A stretch of DNA of 64,000 nucleotides. It comes from Pseudomonas alloputida (lineage in GTDB: Bacteria; Pseudomonadota; Gammaproteobacteria; Pseudomonadales; Pseudomonadaceae). The stretch covers positions 5,492,501 through 5,556,500 of the forward strand of contig NZ_CP128540.1 in NCBI RefSeq assembly GCF_021283545.2, written 5' to 3'. Shown piece after piece: positions 27,011 through 38,127 of this stretch. Numbering within the stretch: the stretch's first letter is position 1; every line of letters starts with the position of its first letter. A program made the position numbers and the translations under genes. Below the pieces are notes generated by a model. That model ran no database searches and was not told where the DNA came from. It worked only from the letters and a program-made list of their open reading frames with translations.

Positions 27011-27811
27011 ATGCCTGAAGTAACCCTTACCACCCTTAACGGCCTCAAGGCCAAGGGTGAAAAAATCACCATGCTGACCTGCTACGACGCGACCTTCGCC
27101 AAGGCCGCCAGCCAGGCCGGCGTTGAAGTGTTGCTGGTGGGCGACTCGCTGGGGATGGTCCTGCAGGGCCACGACAGCACCTTGCCGGTCACCACGGCGG
27201 AGATGGCCTACCACACCGCCAGCGTCAAACGCGGCAACGACGGCGCGCTGATCCTTACCGACCTGCCGTTCATGGCCCATGCCACCCCCGAGCAGGCCTT
27301 TGCCAACAGCGCCACACTGATGCAGGCCGGCGCCCACATGGTCAAGATCGAAGGCGCAGCCTGGCTGGCCGAAACCATCCGCTTGCTGGCCGAACGTGGT
27401 GTACCGGTGTGCGCGCACATGGGCCTGACCCCGCAAACCGTCAACGTGCTGGGCGGCTACAAAGTGCAGGGCCGCCAGGAGGCCCAGGCCCGGCAGATGC
27501 GCGCCGACGCCATTGCCCTGGAACAGGCCGGTGCGGCCATGCTGCTGCTCGAGTGCGTACCCAGCGAACTGGCGGCGGAAATCACCAATGCCGTTGGCAT
27601 CCCGGTAATCGGCATTGGCGCCGGCAGCGCCACCGATGGCCAGGTACTGGTACTGCACGACATGCTCGGCCTGTCGCTGAGCGGCCGGGTACCGAAGTTC
27701 GTGAAGAACTTCATGCAGGGCCAACCGGATATCCATAGCGCCCTCGTCGCTTACGTCGAGGCGGTCAAGCAAGTCAGTTTCCCAGGCAGCGAACACGGGT
27801 TCAGTGCATGA
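27011..27811 (+). CDS. panB: 3-methyl-2-oxobutanoate hydroxymethyltransferase
   Basis: The product (266 residues) makes ketopantoate from 2-oxoisovalerate, the valine-pathway intermediate, using methylene-tetrahydrofolate. The family sequence is clear: [32 protein letters not shown] (magnesium-binding aspartate) and the glutamate in VKIEGA. The ATG at 27011 has GAGGA 9 bases upstream and gives the family length. Its last codons overlap panC (ATGA), so PanB and PanC are made together for pantothenate and coenzyme A. A long 5' leader of about 150 bases is predicted. Confidence 0.97.
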   Translation: MPEVTLTTLNGLKAKGEKITMLTCYDATFAKAASQAGVEVLLVGDSLGMVLQGHDSTLPVTTAEMAYHTASVKRGNDGALILTDLPFMAHATPEQAFANSATLMQAGAHMVKIEGAAWLAETIRLLAERGVPVCAHMGLTPQTVNVLGGYKVQGRQEAQARQMRADAIALEQAGAAMLLLECVPSELAAEITNAVGIPVIGIGAGSATDGQVLVLHDMLGLSLSGRVPKFVKNFMQGQPDIHSALVAYVEAVKQVSFPGSEHGFSA

Positions 27812-28671
27812 ATACAGTCAAGACCGTCCGCGAACTGCGCGCGGCAGTGGCCCGCGCCCGCGGTGAGGGCAAACGCATCGGTTTCGTACCGACTATGGGC
27901 AACCTGCACAGCGGCCATGCGGCCTTGGTGACCAAGGCTGCCCAGCGCGCCGACTTCGTGGTCGCCAGTATCTTCGTCAACCCGCTGCAGTTCGGCGCCA
28001 ACGAAGACCTCGACAAATACCCACGCACCCTGGCAGCCGACCAGGAGCGCCTGGTGCAGGCCGGCTGCAACCTGCTGTTCGCACCCACGGTGGAAGAGAT
28101 GTACCCCGACGGCATGAGCGTGCAAACCCGCGTCAGCGTGCCCCAGCTTTCCGAAGGCCTGTGCGGCGCCAGCCGGCCTGGGCATTTCGAGGGTGTGGCC
28201 ACCGTGGTGAACAAGCTGTTCAACATGGTCCAGCCAGACCTTGCCGTGTTCGGCGAGAAGGACTATCAGCAGTTGGCGGTGATCCGCGCCATGGTGCGCG
28301 ACCTGAATATGCCGATCCAGATCATCGGCGAACCCACCGTGCGTGCAGAAGATGGCTTGGCGCTGTCGTCGCGCAATGGCTACCTCACGCCAGAGCAGCG
28401 TACAGCTGCGCCAGCGCTGTACCGCACACTGCAGCACATTGCAGCGGGCATCGGCCGTGGCCAGCGGGATTTTGCCGCGCTGGTCGCTGAAGGCCAGGCG
28501 CAACTGAGCGCAGCGGGTTTCCGCCCGGATTACCTGGAAGTACGCCATGCCGTAAGCTTGCGCCCGGCAGTGATCAATGATCGAGACCTGGTGGTGATTG
28601 CGGCGGCTTACCTGGGTAACACGCGGTTGATCGACAACCTCTACCTGCATTTGGAAGAGAAGACCGCATAA
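27808..28671 (+). CDS. panC: Pantothenate synthetase
   Basis: The product (287 residues) joins pantoate and beta-alanine with ATP. Motifs seen are the HIGH-like [10 protein letters not shown] (28-37), FGEKDYQQ in the middle and the KMSKS-like LSSRNGYL. The length is standard. It starts within the panB stop codon. A small hairpin (GGGCTG-CCTT-CAGCCC) and then REP sequence follow the stop. No panD gene is nearby. Confidence 0.97.
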   Translation: MNTVKTVRELRAAVARARGEGKRIGFVPTMGNLHSGHAALVTKAAQRADFVVASIFVNPLQFGANEDLDKYPRTLAADQERLVQAGCNLLFAPTVEEMYPDGMSVQTRVSVPQLSEGLCGASRPGHFEGVATVVNKLFNMVQPDLAVFGEKDYQQLAVIRAMVRDLNMPIQIIGEPTVRAEDGLALSSRNGYLTPEQRTAAPALYRTLQHIAAGIGRGQRDFAALVAEGQAQLSAAGFRPDYLEVRHAVSLRPAVINDRDLVVIAAAYLGNTRLIDNLYLHLEEKTA

Positions 28672-28687
28672 CGGTCTTGGGCTGCCT

Positions 28688-28752
28688 TGCAGCCCATTCG
28701 CGGGCAAGCCCGCTCCTGCACGTTTACCTGTAGGGGCGGGCTTGCTTGCAAT
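28688..28752. repeat. REP-like inverted pair after panC
   Basis: ATTCGCGGGCAAGCCCGCTC (from 28697) and the inverted copy GGGGCGGGCTTGCTTGCAAT (to 28752) flank a short spacer. They are diverged P. putida-type REP elements. A hairpin at 28679-28695 just before them may terminate panBC. Confidence 0.7.
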
Positions 28753-28877
28753 GCCCCCAAAATCCCCCTGCCATACCCATTCCCAGCACGTGGCCTTTGC
28801 CTATAATGGTGCCAGCCTGAACCCGGCAACGACTGCCGTGTCCAAGCCCTCACCACGCACCAAGGGAACCCCGCGCA

Positions 28878-30542
28878 ATGGCGTATTACCGTACACCCCA
28901 CGATGTGACGGCCCTGCCCGCCTGGCAGGCGCTTCAGAAACACCGCGACGCCATGCAAAGCTTCAGCATGCGCGAAGCCTTCGCCGCCGATGCCAAGCGC
29001 TTCGACCAGTTTTCCCTCAGCGCTTGCGGCCTGTTCCTCGACTACTCGAAAAACCTGATCACCGAGCAAAGCCGCGATCTGCTGGTCAATCTGGCCAATG
29101 AAGTGGGCCTGCAGGACGCCATCAAGTCGATGTTCAGCGGTGAGATCATCAACGCCTCCGAAGGCCGTCCGGTGCTGCACACCGCCTTGCGCCGGCCTGT
29201 AGGTGACAAACTCAGCGTCAACGGCGTGAACGTCATGCCGGAAGTGCACAAGGTGCTCAACCAGATTACCGAACTGGTTGGTCGCATTCACGATGGCCTG
29301 TGGCGCGGCTACAGCGAAAAGCCGATCACCGACGTGGTCAACATTGGCATTGGCGGTTCGTTCCTCGGCCCCGAGCTGGTTTCCGAAGCGCTGCTACCCT
29401 ACGCCCAGCGCGGCGTGCGCTGCCACTACCTGGCCAATATCGACGGCAGCGAGTTCCACGAGCTGTCGGCCAACCTGCGCGCCGAAACCACCCTGTTCAT
29501 CGTCTCATCGAAGTCGTTCAACACCCTCGAGACGCTGAAAAACGCCATGGCCGCGCGTACCTGGTACCTGGCCCAAGGCGGCTCGGAAGCCGAGCTGTAC
29601 CGCCACTTCATTGCCGTATCCAGCAACAAGGCCGCTGCTGTAGCGTTCGGTATCCGCGAAGAAAACATCTTCCCAATGTGGGACTGGGTGGGCGGGCGCT
29701 ACTCGCTGTGGTCGGCCATCGGCCTGCCGATCGCCCTGGCCATCGGCACTGCCAACTTCAAGGAACTGCTGTCCGGCGCCTACACCATGGACCAGCACTT
29801 CCAGACCGCACCGTTCGACAAGAACATGCCGGTGCTACTGGCCCTGCTGGGCGTGTGGTATGGCAACTTCTGGGACGCAAACAGCCACGCGATCCTGCCG
29901 TACGACCACTACCTGCGCAACATCACCAAGCACCTGCAGCAGCTGGACATGGAATCCAACGGCAAGAGCGTGCTGCAAGACGGTACCCCGGTGAAGACCG
30001 ACACCGGGCCGGTGATCTGGGGCGGCGTGGGCTGCAACGGCCAGCATGCCTACCACCAGTTGCTGCACCAGGGCACCCAGTTGATTCCGGCCGATTTCAT
30101 CGTGCCGGTGGTGAGCTTCAACCCGGTGGCCGACCACCACCAGTGGCTGTACGCCAACTGCCTGTCGCAGAGCCAGGCGCTGATGCTGGGCAAAACCCGC
30201 GAGGAAGCCGAAGCCGAATTGCGCGCTAAAGGCCTCAACGAAGCAGACATCGAAAAGCTGGCCCCGCACAAGGTGATCCCGGGTAACCGCCCGAGCAACA
30301 CGTTGGTGGTCGAGCGCATCAGCCCGCGCCGGCTGGGTGCGCTGGTGGCCATGTACGAGCACAAGGTGTTCGTACAGAGCGTTATCTGGGGTATCAACGC
30401 CTTCGATCAGTGGGGCGTCGAGCTGGGCAAGGAGCTGGGCAAGGGCGTTTACCAGCGCTTGGTCGGTAGCCTGGAAGACAGCGCCGAAGACGGTTCCACC
30501 CAAGGCCTGATCAACTACTTCCGCGGCCGTCACCGCGGTTGA
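28878..30542 (+). CDS. pgi: Glucose-6-phosphate isomerase
   Basis: The product (554 residues) interconverts glucose-6-phosphate and fructose-6-phosphate; in pseudomonads it works mainly in the gluconeogenic direction. Phosphoglucose isomerase signatures are present: [14 protein letters not shown] and [10 protein letters not shown] in the sugar-phosphate site, the later catalytic glutamate region [18 protein letters not shown], and [13 protein letters not shown] near the C-terminus. A TATAAT hexamer at 28802-28807 is a possible -10. A large REP pair separates it from acs. Confidence 0.97.
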   Translation: MAYYRTPHDVTALPAWQALQKHRDAMQSFSMREAFAADAKRFDQFSLSACGLFLDYSKNLITEQSRDLLVNLANEVGLQDAIKSMFSGEIINASEGRPVLHTALRRPVGDKLSVNGVNVMPEVHKVLNQITELVGRIHDGLWRGYSEKPITDVVNIGIGGSFLGPELVSEALLPYAQRGVRCHYLANIDGSEFHELSANLRAETTLFIVSSKSFNTLETLKNAMAARTWYLAQGGSEAELYRHFIAVSSNKAAAVAFGIREENIFPMWDWVGGRYSLWSAIGLPIALAIGTANFKELLSGAYTMDQHFQTAPFDKNMPVLLALLGVWYGNFWDANSHAILPYDHYLRNITKHLQQLDMESNGKSVLQDGTPVKTDTGPVIWGGVGCNGQHAYHQLLHQGTQLIPADFIVPVVSFNPVADHHQWLYANCLSQSQALMLGKTREEAEAELRAKGLNEADIEKLAPHKVIPGNRPSNTLVVERISPRRLGALVAMYEHKVFVQSVIWGINAFDQWGVELGKELGKGVYQRLVGSLEDSAEDGSTQGLINYFRGRHRG

Positions 30543-30553
30543 TCCGAGCTTGT

Positions 30554-30633
30554 GCCGGCCTCTTCGCGGGTAAACCCGCCTACCAGGCAACGCGTTACCT
30601 CGTAGGAGCGGGTTTACCCGCGAAGAGGCCGGC
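30554..30633. repeat. REP pair with 26-base perfect arms between pgi and acs
   Basis: GCCGGCCTCTTCGCGGGTAA... (30554-30579) and its exact reverse complement (30608-30633) are 26 bases each; inside, CCTAC and GTAGG extend the pairing. The hairpin lies 12 bases after pgi and would form in RNA from either strand. It probably defines the pgi 3' end. Confidence 0.85.
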
Positions 30634-30719
30634 CCAGGTTGAACACCGCTCCCAGCTACACTGTCTTATCGAATAGCCGTTGCAGTCCATCGCCCCTTAC
30701 AAGAGCAGGACCACCCGCC

Positions 30720-32654
<1,935 letters not shown>

Positions 32655-32695
32655 CCGGCGGCCGCAAATCTGGCCGCCCTGTACAGCAGGTCGCC

Positions 32696-33565
32696 ATGGA
32701 AGCCCTTCGTCGCCGTATCGAAACCCAGGTCATGAGCCTCACCGGGCTGGCCCTCGGCCAGCTCGACCTGGAATCGCCCAAGGGCGACCCCGGCCTGTTC
32801 GGCCCGCACAGTATTAGCTGGCGCGTCCATGGCGACTTCCCGAGCATGCTGGTCGGTGGCATCAGCGCGCTGATGCTGCAGTTGTTGCATCCCCTGGCCC
32901 TGGCCGGTGTGTGGGACCACTCCAACTTTCGTGAAGACCTGCTCGGCCGCTTGCGCCGCACCAGCCAGTTCATTTCCGGCACCACCTTCGGCGCCACGGG
33001 CGATGCCGAGTGGCTGATCGACAAAGTGCGCACTATTCACCTGCAGGTCACCGGCACTGCACCCGATGGCCGCCCTTATGCGGCCAGCGACCCGGATCTG
33101 TTGACCTGGGTGCATGTAGCGGAGGTCAGCCGTTTCCTCGCTGCCCACCTGCGTTACCGCAACCCACGCCTGCCACGCGCCGAGCAGGATGCCTATTACA
33201 ACGAAATCGCCCTGATCGCCGAGCGCCTTGGCGCCCGTGACGTGCCGCGCTCGTGCCAGCAAGTTGAAGACTATCTGCAACACATACGCCCGCAGCTGCA
33301 TTGTGATGCGCGCAGCCATGAGGTGATACGAATCCTGCTCGACGCCCCTGCCCCCAGCCGCCTGGCACAGCCGGTTGGCAAACTGATGCTGCACGCGGGT
33401 ATCGACTTGCTGCCCGGCTGGGCCCAGGCACTGCTCGGCCTGCAGCACGGGCCCCTGCAACAGCGCCTGATCCGCCTGGGCCTGCGCCGCACCGCGCCGG
33501 TATTGCGCTGGGCAATGCGCGACGGCTCGGCACACCGGGCCAAACGGCGCATGGGCATTGATTGA
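32696..33565 (+). CDS. Oxygenase MpaB family protein (DUF2236)
   Basis: The product (289 residues) is an all-helical protein of the DUF2236 family, to which the rubber oxygenase Lcp and the fungal MpaB protein belong. Typical segments are MLVGGISALMLQLLHPLALAG, WDHSNFREDLLGRLRRT and the RT-x-H pair in VRTIHLQVTG, where family members supply a heme-binding histidine. No signal peptide is present, so it is probably cytoplasmic, unlike secreted Lcp. The substrate is unknown. It begins 41 bases after acs and could share its transcript. Confidence 0.8.
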   Translation: MEALRRRIETQVMSLTGLALGQLDLESPKGDPGLFGPHSISWRVHGDFPSMLVGGISALMLQLLHPLALAGVWDHSNFREDLLGRLRRTSQFISGTTFGATGDAEWLIDKVRTIHLQVTGTAPDGRPYAASDPDLLTWVHVAEVSRFLAAHLRYRNPRLPRAEQDAYYNEIALIAERLGARDVPRSCQQVEDYLQHIRPQLHCDARSHEVIRILLDAPAPSRLAQPVGKLMLHAGIDLLPGWAQALLGLQHGPLQQRLIRLGLRRTAPVLRWAMRDGSAHRAKRRMGID

Positions 33566-33643
33566 GCGAAAAGGTTGGCCCCTGCGGAACTGATTTAACG
33601 TGCCATACTCCAAGCACTCCTGCTTAGACAGACGAAGCGACAC

Positions 33644-36580
33644 ATGTACAAAGGATTGACTCGCGCCGCTGGCGCAATCGTGGCCTTGGTAGCCCTGTAT
33701 AGCCTGCTCGGCTTTCTCATTCTTCCCGGTGTCGCACTGCGCATCGCCAACCAGCAGTTGGCCCAATACGCCACCGTGCCGGCCCACCTCGAACGGATCG
33801 AACTCAACCCCTTCAGCCTCGAGCTGACGCTGTGGGGCCTGCAGATCGGCGAGCCGGGCAAGGAACAGGTCGGTTTCGAGCGTCTTTACGCTAACGCCTC
33901 GCTCGACAGCCTGTGGACAAAAGCCCTGCATCTGGAAGCGGTGGAGCTCGACAAACCGCGCAACGAAGTGCTGTTCGCCAAGGACGGTACCCTCAACCTG
34001 ACCGGGTTGTTCAAACTACCGGCCAGCGAAGCCAAACCCGAAGAGCCGCCCAGCGACCCGTTCCCGCTGCGTATTGGCAGCATCAAGCTCATCGACGGTT
34101 ACCTGCACTTCGAGGACCTGCGGCCCAGCGAGCCGATCGAGTTCCTCTACGACAACATGAATCTGGAGCTGAAAAACCTCAGCACCCTGCCCAACGACAA
34201 TGCCGACATGACCTTGGTGGCCAGCGGTCCCAATGGCGGACGCATCGACTGGAAGGGAACCCTGAGCCTGTCGCCGATCGCCTCCGAAGGCACACTGAAG
34301 GTCACTGACGGCAAGATGAAGCTGTTCTGGCCCTACGTGCGCGATGCCGTGCCACTGGTGCTGGAAGACGGCGTGGTAAGCCTCGATACGCATTACAAGC
34401 TCAACCTCGCCAAACAGACCGAGCTGCTGCTGGATAACGTCTCCGTGCGCATCGCGCCATTCGCCATCAAGGCGCCGGATGGCCGACCGTTGGCACGTCT
34501 GGCCAGCCTGGAGGTTAGCGAAACCTCCATCGATCTGGTCAAGCAGCAGGTCACCGTGGGCAAGGTTCGCAGCGAAAAGCTCGAAACCTGGGCGGCGCTG
34601 GAAAAAGATGGCCAGCTCGACTGGCAGAAGCTGTTTGCCAGCCAACCCACCAAGGCCACGCCGAAGGAAAAGGCCGAGCCGGCTGCCGCAGAACCTACGC
34701 CTGAAGAGAAAGCTGCCAAGGAGCCAAGCAAACCCTGGCAAGTGCTGCTCAAGGACGTGCAGTTGCGCAACTACCTGGTGCATCTGGCAGATCGCAGCCA
34801 GAAGGAACCGGTAGCCTTGGACATTGGCCCCCTCAACGCCGACCTGCAAGGTTTCGACAGCCTCAACCAGTCGCCCTTCACCCTCAAACTCGATACCGGT
34901 GTGGGCAAGCAAGGCAAGCTGCAGGCCGCAGGCCAGGTCAACCTGGCACCGATATGGGCAAAGCTGGATGTGAGCACCCGCGACATCGACCTGCGTGTAG
35001 CCCAGGCCTACATCAGCCCGTTCATCCTGCTGGAGCTGCGCAGCGGCATGCTCTCGAGCGACCTCAAGGTCGACCTGAAGAACACCTCGCCGCTGGCCTT
35101 CAATGTGACCGGCAAGGCGCAGGTCAGCCAGTTGCATACCCTCGACACCATCAAGAGCCGCGACTTCGTCAAATGGCAGCAGGTGAACGTCGACGGCTTG
35201 TCCTACGTGCACGGCGATGCTCTGTCGATCGACAAAGTGACCCTGCTGCAGCCCTATGCACGCTTCATCATCAACGAAGACCGCACCACCAATGTCAATG
35301 ACCTGCTGATCCCGCAACCGGCCGACGCCCCGGCGAGCAGCCAGCCCAAGCCGACCACGGCCAGCAACAACAAGCCGCTTGGCATCCATATCGGGCAGAT
35401 TGACATCAACGACGGCTCGGCCAACTTTGCCGACCTGTCGCTTACCCCCAACTTCGCCACGGCCATCCAGCAACTCAACGGCCAGATCGGCACCATCGAC
35501 AACCGCAAGCCACAGCCGGCCAAGGTCGACGTCAAGGGCAAGGTAGACCGCTACGCACCGGTTACCATCAAGGGCGCACTCAACCCGTTCAACCCACTGG
35601 CCAGCCTGGACATTGCCACCAGCTTCAAGCGCGTCGAATTGACCACGCTGACGCCCTACTCCGGCAAGTTCGCCGGCTTCCGCATCCGCAAGGGCCGGCT
35701 GAACCTGGACCTGCACTATCTGATCACCAACGGCCAACTCAAGGCCGAGAACAAGGTAGTAGTGGAGCAACTGCAGCTGGGCGAGAAAGTCGACAGCCCG
35801 GATGCGGTCGACCTGCCGATCCGCCTGGCGGTGGCATTGCTGAAGGATACCGAGGGCAAGATCTCGATCGAGCTGCCGGTGTCTGGCGACCTCAACAACC
35901 CGCAATTCAGCGTGATGCCGATTGTTTGGCAAACCCTGCGCAACCTGGTGCTGCGCGCGGCGCAGGCGCCATTCAAATTCATTGGCGGGCTGATCAGCGG
36001 CGGTAGCTCGGAAGACCTTGGCAACGTGGCCTTCGCCCCCGGCTCCAGCGAACTCAGCGGCGAGGCCCAGTCGTCCTTGGACAAGCTGGCATCCGCGCTG
36101 AAAGAGCGCCCGGAACTGCGCCTGGAAATCGAAGGCACCAGCGCCCAGGCCAGCGACGGCCCGCTGATTGCCCAACAGCGCCTTGAGCGTGAGTACCAGG
36201 CCACCTGGTACAAGATCCTGCAGCGACGGGGTGACAAGGTGCCGGCCAATGCCTCGATGCTGGTGGTGGACGACAGCGACAAGCCCGCGATGCTCGAAGG
36301 CATTTACCGTACCCGCCTGAAACAGCAGCCGCCTGCCGAATGGGAGCAGTTGGGCCGTGACGAGCGCGCCGCCAAGCTGCGCGAGGCCGTGATCAAGTCG
36401 TGGGCCGAGAGTACCGCCTTGCTGCGTACCTTGGGGCAGGAGCGGGCCAGCAGCATCAAGGACTATCTGGTCGACAAGGGCAAGCTGGAAGACGACCGGG
36501 TGTACTTCATCGATACCAGCCTGGGGCAGCCTCAAAGCGATGGCCGGGTGGTGACACCGATGCACCTGGATGCCGAGTAA
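33644..36580 (+). CDS. AsmA-like DUF748 envelope protein with OmpA-like C-terminal part
   Basis: The product (978 residues) is anchored by one N-terminal membrane segment (about residues 7-30) and is otherwise periplasmic. Long stretches of alternating beta-strand sequence with repeated LxLxxLxLxxL and IxIGxIxLxDG units (IRIGSIKLIDGYLHFEDL, IHIGQIDINDGSANFADL) place it in the DUF748/AsmA-like group, related to TamB-type lipid-transport proteins. A charged, Ala/Glu/Lys/Pro-rich linker lies around residues 330-365. From about 790, FAPGSSELSGEAQSSLDKLA resembles the start of an OmpA-like peptidoglycan-binding domain. A phospholipid-transport or envelope-integrity role is inferred from the family. 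Confidence 0.8.
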   Translation: MYKGLTRAAGAIVALVALYSLLGFLILPGVALRIANQQLAQYATVPAHLERIELNPFSLELTLWGLQIGEPGKEQVGFERLYANASLDSLWTKALHLEAVELDKPRNEVLFAKDGTLNLTGLFKLPASEAKPEEPPSDPFPLRIGSIKLIDGYLHFEDLRPSEPIEFLYDNMNLELKNLSTLPNDNADMTLVASGPNGGRIDWKGTLSLSPIASEGTLKVTDGKMKLFWPYVRDAVPLVLEDGVVSLDTHYKLNLAKQTELLLDNVSVRIAPFAIKAPDGRPLARLASLEVSETSIDLVKQQVTVGKVRSEKLETWAALEKDGQLDWQKLFASQPTKATPKEKAEPAAAEPTPEEKAAKEPSKPWQVLLKDVQLRNYLVHLADRSQKEPVALDIGPLNADLQGFDSLNQSPFTLKLDTGVGKQGKLQAAGQVNLAPIWAKLDVSTRDIDLRVAQAYISPFILLELRSGMLSSDLKVDLKNTSPLAFNVTGKAQVSQLHTLDTIKSRDFVKWQQVNVDGLSYVHGDALSIDKVTLLQPYARFIINEDRTTNVNDLLIPQPADAPASSQPKPTTASNNKPLGIHIGQIDINDGSANFADLSLTPNFATAIQQLNGQIGTIDNRKPQPAKVDVKGKVDRYAPVTIKGALNPFNPLASLDIATSFKRVELTTLTPYSGKFAGFRIRKGRLNLDLHYLITNGQLKAENKVVVEQLQLGEKVDSPDAVDLPIRLAVALLKDTEGKISIELPVSGDLNNPQFSVMPIVWQTLRNLVLRAAQAPFKFIGGLISGGSSEDLGNVAFAPGSSELSGEAQSSLDKLASALKERPELRLEIEGTSAQASDGPLIAQQRLEREYQATWYKILQRRGDKVPANASMLVVDDSDKPAMLEGIYRTRLKQQPPAEWEQLGRDERAAKLREAVIKSWAESTALLRTLGQERASSIKDYLVDKGKLEDDRVYFIDTSLGQPQSDGRVVTPMHLDAE

Positions 36581-36584
36581 TCCC

Positions 36585-36654
36585 CTCTGGCAGGCCCGCC
36601 CCCACAGGCCTGCGCACTACCTGTGGGAGCGGGCGTGCCCGCGAAGAGGCCAGC
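36585..36654. repeat. REP element pair after the DUF748 gene
   Basis: CCTGTGGGAGCGGGCGTGCC at 36620 onward, ending CGAAGAGGCCAGC, is a standard REP. A diverged inverted partner (GGCAGGCCCGCCCCCACAGG) precedes it. It lies between two convergent genes, where a REP hairpin can serve as a bidirectional transcript end. Confidence 0.8.
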
Positions 36655-36661
36655 ACGGGCT

Positions 36662-37075
36662 TCAAACCAACCGCTGCCCCGACACCGCCGGGTGATACAG
36701 CGGTTGAACCTTGTTCCCGGCCGGGTCCAGCAGGTGGAAGCTGCGTGCGCCGTCACCATGGTTGAACGGCCGGTCGAGCAAGGTCACGCCATGAGCCTTG
36801 AAGTACTGGTACCAGGCTTCCAACTCCTCCACGCTGTCGACAATGAACCCGTAGTGATCCAGGGTCTGCAACCCGTTGGCCGCCCCTGCCCCACGCCCCA
36901 ATGACAGGTTGTCGTTACCGCAAGTGAGGTACACCAGGTCCTCATTGGCGCGATTCAGCACTTCCATGCCCAGCACATCGACGTAGAAGCGTTCACACTC
37001 TTCCAGGTTAGGCACCAGCAGGGCGATGTGGCGCAAGCCATTCAGGCGGCCAGGGCGTGCAGGCAATTCGGACAT
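36662..37075 (-). CDS. VOC family (glyoxalase/dioxygenase-fold) protein
   Basis: The product (137 residues) is a single vicinal-oxygen-chelate unit of paired beta-alpha-beta-beta-beta modules. It begins LRHIALLVPNLEECERFYVDVLGM, with the first metal-type histidine, and has DHYGFIVDSVEELEAWYQ in the middle and FHLLDPAGNKVQPLYH at the end. Candidate metal ligands (His near 16, a central His, a late Asp/Glu) resemble glyoxalase I and fosfomycin-resistance proteins, but the substrate cannot be read from sequence. It is divergent from a quinol-monooxygenase-like gene across only 60 bases that contain a perfect 10-base palindrome. Confidence 0.85.
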   Translation of the reverse strand: MSELPARPGRLNGLRHIALLVPNLEECERFYVDVLGMEVLNRANEDLVYLTCGNDNLSLGRGAGAANGLQTLDHYGFIVDSVEELEAWYQYFKAHGVTLLDRPFNHGDGARSFHLLDPAGNKVQPLYHPAVSGQRLV

Positions 37076-37091
37076 TGGCGAAGCTCCATTT

Positions 37092-37101
37092 TTGTATACA
37101 A
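37092..37101. promoter_or_regulatory. Palindromic operator candidate TTGTATACAA
   Basis: A perfect 10-base palindrome in the 60-base gap between the divergent VOC and ABM genes. The sequence resembles operators of GntR-family repressors. TATACAAT inside it could also be a -10 element for the ABM gene. No regulator gene is adjacent. Confidence 0.45.
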
Positions 37102-37135
37102 TTCATTATTGAATTTAAAACAAAAGGAGAGATTT

Positions 37136-37438
37136 GTGTATAGCCTGTTCATAAAGACCCGAGTGAAGCCTGGATGCGCCGAAGCTTTCCTCAGTGCAAT
37201 CAAGGTCAATGCTGCAGCTTCCGTGGCGAGTGAGCCAGGCTGCCTGGTGTTCGATGTGTCGCAGGACCGGGTCGACCCGGAGGTGATCTACCTGTACGAA
37301 ATCTACCGCGATGATGCGGCGTATGACGCGCATACCCAGACTGCGCATTTTCGCGACAGCCGTCCATTGGTGGAGCCTCTGATCCTTGAGCAGGAATGCT
37401 TCGAAAGCGATGTGATCGCGCGCAACCCGGTGTATTGA
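37136..37438 (+). CDS. Antibiotic-biosynthesis-monooxygenase (ABM) fold protein, putative quinol monooxygenase
   Basis: The product (100 residues) has a small ferredoxin-like fold of the ABM/YgiN type: FIKTRVKPGCAEAFLSAI, SEPGCLVFDVSQD, then YLYEIYRDDAAYDAHTQTAHF with the conserved histidine, then PLVEPLI. Such proteins act on quinols or are involved in oxidative detoxification; the substrate here is unknown. The GTG at 37136 is set by AAGGAGA 5 bases upstream. It is divergent from the VOC gene, and the two probably form a small detoxification unit under shared control. Confidence 0.85.
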   Translation: MYSLFIKTRVKPGCAEAFLSAIKVNAAASVASEPGCLVFDVSQDRVDPEVIYLYEIYRDDAAYDAHTQTAHFRDSRPLVEPLILEQECFESDVIARNPVY

Positions 37439-37444
37439 GCGCAA

Positions 37445-37472
37445 GAAAAAGCCCTGGCACGGGCCAGGGCTT
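37445..37472 (-). terminator. Terminator after the BON-domain gene
   Basis: On the minus strand AAGCCCTGG-CCCGTG-CCAGGGCTT is followed by TTTC. Convergent with the ABM gene, which ends 7 bases before; the stem may serve both. Confidence 0.75.
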
Positions 37473-37513
37473 CGATGAAAGTGGCCAAATCCATTTGGCC
37501 GACGGGACATTCC

Positions 37514-37864
37514 TTATTCGGCTTTCAGGCCGTCAGACATTACGCTCTTGACGCCTTTGATGTTCTTGGTAATGCGCACCGCTTCTGCTTTCTGCGATTC
37601 GGTAACCTTCACATCAGAAGACAGCGAAACAACGCCTTGGCTGGTCTCGACTTTGATGTCGCTGCCTGGGATGCCTTTTTCAGTCAGCAGATCAGCTTTG
37701 ACCTTGGTAGTGATCCAAGTGTCGGAGCCTTCTTGCTTGGCGTTGTCGACGGTGTTGGCCGCCAACATGACTGGAGCCTGGGTTGGCTCAGCGGCGAATG
37801 CACCGTTAGCCATGGTCAGGGTCAGAGCGGTAGCAGTAGCGGCAGCAATGGCGAACTTCTTCAT
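37514..37864 (-). CDS. Periplasmic BON-domain protein
   Basis: The product (116 residues) has a signal peptide (MKKFAIAAATATALTLTMAN, cleavage predicted after AFA near residue 24) and one BON domain (about 50-115: WITTKVKADLLTEKGIPGSD, VVSLSSDVKVTESQKAEAV, IKGVKSV). BON domains bind phospholipid membranes; relatives such as OsmY are induced by osmotic or stationary-phase stress. GGAGTGACCC precedes the ATG at 37864. It is monocistronic, with a strong terminator. Confidence 0.9.
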   Translation of the reverse strand: MKKFAIAAATATALTLTMANGAFAAEPTQAPVMLAANTVDNAKQEGSDTWITTKVKADLLTEKGIPGSDIKVETSQGVVSLSSDVKVTESQKAEAVRITKNIKGVKSVMSDGLKAE

Positions 37865-38080
37865 GTGGGTCACTCCTGTTTTTCGAAAGGTCTGCGCCGT
37901 ATGTCCTGGCGTCAGGTATGAAGGTAGTTGCACGGGCTGTGCCAGCTTTGCTGCTTCTGTTATTTCCTTTTAAATCAATAAGTTAGCAAATATCTATCAC
38001 TTCGGTGGTCGTGCATTTTGCAATCAGCGCGGTAAACCTGCATGCAAGATGCAAGTCCGCAAAAGGTTCCCGTCCCCATG

Positions 38081-38108
38081 AAAAAAGGGCCCTGCGAAGG
38101 GCCCTTTC
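38081..38108 (-). terminator. Terminator after pnp
   Basis: On the minus strand AAAGGGCCC-TTCG-CAGGGCCCTTTTTT ends the rimP-to-pnp transcription unit 20 bases after the pnp stop. Confidence 0.9.
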
Positions 38109-38127
38109 TCTATTGCGTGACGTTCGC

